A program made the translations under genes and the position numbers. The notes under the pieces were generated by a model. The model saw only the letters and a program-made list of their open reading frames with translations, made no database searches and had not been told where the DNA came from. Positions 60,305-64,000 of a stretch of DNA of 64,000 nt are shown here, piece after piece; the first letter of the stretch is position 1, and each line of letters starts with the position of its first letter. Source of the DNA: Vitis vinifera (Eukaryota; Streptophyta; Magnoliopsida; Vitales; Vitaceae); NCBI RefSeq assembly GCF_030704535.1, contig NC_081817.1, forward strand, positions 2,371,001-2,435,000. The letters are read 5' to 3'.

Positions 60305-60800
60305 AGGGAAAGAATCAAAATTCAAAACCATACTTGCAAAAAGAGAACCAAAACCATTAATTGAGGAGAAAGGAAAGAACAAAAACTACTTTGCTTTTAC
60401 TCGTATATATAATGAATTTAAAATAAGAAGAGAGCCATTAATCCCACCTCAAGATCACTAGTAAGCTATTTTAATTTCATCTTTTTTTTTTCTCTCACTC
60501 TCTCTATTTTAGTTTTGAAGCTCAATTCTAGGTACTTAACAGTTAGCAGGCTACTTTTCTCGAGGAAATGGCTTCCAAGTCATGTAAGTTTACCAAATTT
60601 GGGTTAAGTTATATGTTTGTTAATTTCTTGTTTTCTTGATAAATTAAATCGTTTTGGACCTAAAGGGTTTTTATGGCATAAAAATACATTTACAAAGTTA
60701 AGAGAAGTTTATATGTGTATATGTATATATATGAAATTTTTTCTCCTATTTGTAACGGGATATCATGAAGGTGTATATATATACACACATATTCCTATTA
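60305..60800 (+). repeat. Short forms of the 120-bp and 200-bp upstream repeats (unit D)
   Basis: One 120-bp unit (60305-60435) and one 200-bp unit (60570-60720) precede the class III gene. This looks like the unexpanded, ancestral arrangement. Confidence 0.6.
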
Positions 60801-60944
60801 ACTTTATAAATGTATTTTGAAGTTGTAAAAACCTTTTAAGCCCAAAGTGGACAATATTTATATGGTTAGAACCAAGTGGTTAATTACATAACTAATTTTG
60901 GTTACAGTCCAAAACTAAATTTGGTTTTATGGTAAAATTCATGC

Positions 60945-62019
60945 ATGGCAACCAAAGCAACCCGTAAGATGAGCTTGAAGCTTCTAATCAACAAAAAGGA
61001 CGATAAAGTTGTCTTCGCTGAAGTTAAAAATGATTTCATAGATTTCCTCTTCAACCACTTCTTGACTTTGCCCATTGGCACCATCGTGAGTTTCCTCCCA
61101 AAAGAAAATTGCCTAAGAGACCTGCATGAGAGTATCAACAAAATGGAAAAAGCTTACCTGCTGCATAATGAGAGTGAGGACTTGACCTTGAAACTGAAAA
61201 CACCAGTCTTTGCTTTTCTTCCTTTCTTTAATCGTTATTCATCAAGGAGTCGGAGTGATCAGCACGACGACTTGGTTACCTACATGGTGGCTGATGACTT
61301 GTCGGTTACACCCATGTCCATGACATCAACCATGGCTCTATTTAAGAAATACAACATACAGGAAGTTGATGTTCTTGAGGAAAAGGTGGTTTCAATTGGC
61401 CTTGAAGAGGTAAACAATTATCTACCTTGTTGGGTTTTAATTGATTTCTTTTCTGCCCTAGTTTCTTGCAAATTTGGTTGGAGTAATCTTTTTCCCAAGA
61501 CACAACTAATCAGTCAATGTTACTTGCAAATTATTAAGCCTTGATTGGTAATTGATTTTGAAAATAGTTTTTTGTATTACAGAATAAATAGAAAAACACA
61601 TTTTCGATTAATGATGTTTTTAAATAACGTCCTTTAGTTTATTGTTTTTATTTGTTTTTTCAGAGTTGCTTTAAAAAATAATTTTACAAATATGAAAAAA
61701 TGATTAAAAATATAGTATTACAATAAAATTATTTTTAAAACATATTTAAAAACATGAAAAAAAAAAATTAAAGAACAGTTTAGGCTCCCCAACAAATTTT
61801 TGTTCTACAAGTTATCATAAAATAGTTTTAAAGAACCATTCTCAAAAATTGTTTTTCATAAATGTTTTTAAAAACAATCTTAATTTTTGTTTGAAGTTTT
61901 GAAAGGTACTTTCTTTTCTAATGTTGATTTAATCAATCTTTTTGTTCACTTTTCAGGCTTTGCACCTGTTGCATTGTGCTTTGCATTCCGAGGAAGCTCT
62001 CACTAATGTCTTCCTTTAG
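60945..62019 (+). CDS. Class III DUF674 protein without long tail (unit D)
   Basis: Exon 1 is 60945-61409 (155 codons, donor GTAAAC) and exon 2 is 61957-62019 after TTTTCAG, phase 0; 175 residues. It starts MATKATRKMSLKLLIN, keeps NDFIDFLFNH and VTYMVADDLSVTPMS, and lacks the Cys/His region. Exon 2 encodes only ALHLLHCALHSEEALTNVFL before TAG at 62017. The other class III genes continue from this point into tails, so loss of this stop, or its gain here, explains the length difference. No disruption is seen. It is the most diverged class III copy and may represent the simplest form. Confidence 0.78.
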
Positions 62020-63208
62020 AAAGAAGAAACAAAAACAAATGAAGGATAAGGGGATGATTTAGTTTGTTCTCCTCCCTTACAATCTATAAATTTGGTTGTT
62101 TGAGGGCTGAACCATTCAAGTATGTAAACTCTCTTGGTTCTTGAATTTGTAAAAATCATAAAGTTCCGAATCTCTTAACAATGTTTATGCTTAATTGTCT
62201 TTATGTAATGTAAACTCTCTTTGTCCTTATAAGAATCCCTGCATCGCCCCAATTTTATAGAACTAAAATAAGAATAATAATAAAAATTAATGTGTTATAC
62301 AATCTGTCAAAGATCATTCCAAAATAAAGAGAAAGATGAGGTAAGATTTGTGTGGTAGGGCATTCAAATAAGAATAATTTAGGCACATTACAAGGTTATT
62401 TCAAAGATAAAAGTATTATGACCATGTGGTAATGTTTTTTAAATGGTTATCAGAAAATAGTATTTGAGAATAATTCTTAAAAAGTTACCAATATTATTTC
62501 CAAGAATAAAATCATGTTTGAGAATCAAATATGAAAAACAATTTTCATTGCTTGTTTTTTATGAAGATATTATGTAATTAACTATGATATAAATTTTTTT
62601 AAAGAATTTGTTGGTAAAAATACTCTACAAAAAATTGTTCAAATCCATCAAAACCAACCAAATTGATTCAATTTTTAATAATCGTGAAGTTTAGTTAGCT
62701 TTTGGAATCATGGAAATTGATTTAATTGATTCAAATAATTTTTATATTTGTTTTTCTTATCCCCTAATTGACAAAAATGGAATCAAATTGATGTTCTAAA
62801 ATTTGTATTTCTTGTATGTGTGTGGACTCTATTTAAGTAATTCATTAATAATTACACTCCAATCAATTTTCAAATGCAAAAATCATATTCCAAGCAAAAA
62901 TTTTAAATATATTTGAGACTTTATATCCAAAAGAATTTTAAACAACTTTTGAAAATTAATTCTACTTAAAATCTAATGTTTTGTTTAAGAAATATTTTCG
63001 AAAATAATTTTAGAAAAAATAATTCTTAAGATATTCCTTCATAACATTGCTAGTACAATAATGACAACAAAATTAAGTATATATATGAGTTTGGTTATGT
63101 AAGATATTCCTTCGGAATATTGCTTATAACACGGTTAATAAAGAACAGTAAAAAAAAGAAGAGAAAAAACAAAAGGTTTTTGAGGAGAAAGGAAAGAATT
63201 AATCAAAA
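62020..63208. other. 3' flank and AT-rich spacer
   Basis: Resembles the flanks at 15492 and 39242 in its first 300 bp. A decayed class II last-exon piece (GGTTATGTAAGATATTCCTT) is visible at about 63090-63150. No gene is seen. Confidence 0.45.
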
Positions 63209-63822
63209 TTCAAGAAGTGCCACATTCTTGCTCATTATCCATCCGTTGTTTGTCCTTTTTTCCATGGCGATATGGCAAGTGAGGCAAATTACATTTTTTC
63301 GGACACTGAAAAAGCCGAGAAAGGTTATGTGAAAGGGGCAGTGACAGATATGGTAACGGATGCTTTGGTTGTGAAGCCTCTCTCCACTATGTCCATTGTT
63401 GATCTCCTCAACAAGTCCAATATACATGAAGTGGGAGGTGAACTGGAAGAGAAAGTGGTTGATTCCACCATGCGTGAAGTATGTGATCTAACCATCTGTA
63501 GCTCTTTTAGATTGAATAGCCTATCTTGATCATAATGTTATATAGAGTTGTATAGTGCTTATCTGCCTCATTCACAGACATTGTTTTTTCCGTATTGATA
63601 ATCCTTCCATCTCATTGTTTATAATCAAATTAAACTGAACTATTTATATATAGTAGTGGGTCAGATTTCTTTATGTTATTTCTTCTTAAATGAATGCTGT
63701 TGCTTTCACTTCTCCTGTTCTGTTTGCACTCATGATAGGGTTTGAAGCTGCTGATAAACGCATCGCTCCAGTCCAAAACTGCCTTGACGAATGTCTTCCT
63801 TGGGAATACAGGCCAGGCATAA
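63209..63822 (+). pseudogene. 5'-truncated class I DUF674 gene
   Basis: The N-terminal half is missing. From about 63209 the frame reads FKKCHILAHYPSVVCPFFHG, then SEANYIFSD and DALVVKPLS, up to a donor at 63479. The last exon (63739-63822) reads GLKLLINASLQSKTA and ends in GQA and TAA. An ATG at 63272 would give a protein of 96 residues containing only the second conserved block and the C-terminus. Both exon frames are clean, so a short product is not excluded. It shows what the class I gene at 58155 looked like before its stop. Confidence 0.65.
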
Positions 63823-63938
63823 AGAATTATGTTGGATTTCAAGTGCTACTTTTAGAAATAGTCAAGGGTTTTGTTTTGCAAAGTTTCTGGTTTTGTAAGC
63901 GGAAAATTAAATCTGCTTTCTGCATCTTAATTTATGGA

Positions 63939-64000
63939 GGGTTTGAAACTGCAACGGCATCTATGCAGACCAAGCAAGCTCCTGCCAATGGCTTCCTTTG
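63939..64000 (+). pseudogene. Orphan class I last exon at the right edge
   Basis: GGTTTGAAACTGC and then CATCTATGCAGACCAAGCAA match the orphan exon at 34592. It continues beyond the window. Confidence 0.5.

Overview
The window is nuclear DNA of a flowering plant, and grapevine (Vitis) is the most likely source. It has AT-rich introns with GT..AG borders, a plant-type MAP kinase phosphatase, a tandem array of plant-only DUF674 genes, and Ty3/gypsy and Ty1/copia retrotransposons. The grapevine call rests on remembered similarity of the retrotransposon antisense protein and the DUF674 genes to Vitis sequences, so it is an inference.

Layout. 1-6328: an intact MKP1-like dual-specificity phosphatase with a long first exon (871-3465), a 2.8 kb intron and a tiny last exon (6272-6328). 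8085-10486: an intact two-exon DUF674 gene and a broken neighbour. 11791-64000: a DUF674 array built from three classes. Class I (upstream block with TATA, Cys/His region) is broken at every position. Class II is a decayed first exon plus a distinctive last exon ending in KKE. Class III has exon 1 without the Cys/His region and a hypervariable exon 2. The order I-II-III recurs. A unit of about 12 kb (A, 11.8-33.95 kb) was duplicated as B (35.1-51.6 kb). A shorter related unit C (52.5-57.6 kb) and a simple triad D (57.9-62.0 kb) follow, then a truncated class I copy at the right edge.

Mobile DNA. A 10.2 kb Tat-type gypsy element with an antisense extra gene (18365-28553, 5-bp target duplication) interrupts unit A. 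A 4.2 kb gutted copia element on the minus strand (41583-45737, 5-bp duplication) interrupts unit B. Each unit keeps the other's empty site, so both insertions came after the duplication. A 600-bp element with long inverted repeats and a 9-bp target duplication (Mutator-like) sits in the intron of the class III gene of unit C. Units A and B both carry a 4.1 kb noncoding block of unknown origin.

Genes that look capable of making protein: MKP1 (871-6328), and DUF674 genes at 8085-9109, 14252-15491, 37938-39111 (tail cut short), 54748-56814 (chimera with a 14-residue repeat tail; usual start codon lost) and 60945-62019. The other DUF674 loci are pseudogenes or orphan exons. DUF674 has no established biochemical function that I can state. 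I see no RNA genes, CRISPR or bacterial features. The most unusual biology is how this family diversifies: a stable first exon joined to rapidly changing C-terminal exons by minisatellites, templated insertion, conversion and unequal exchange.
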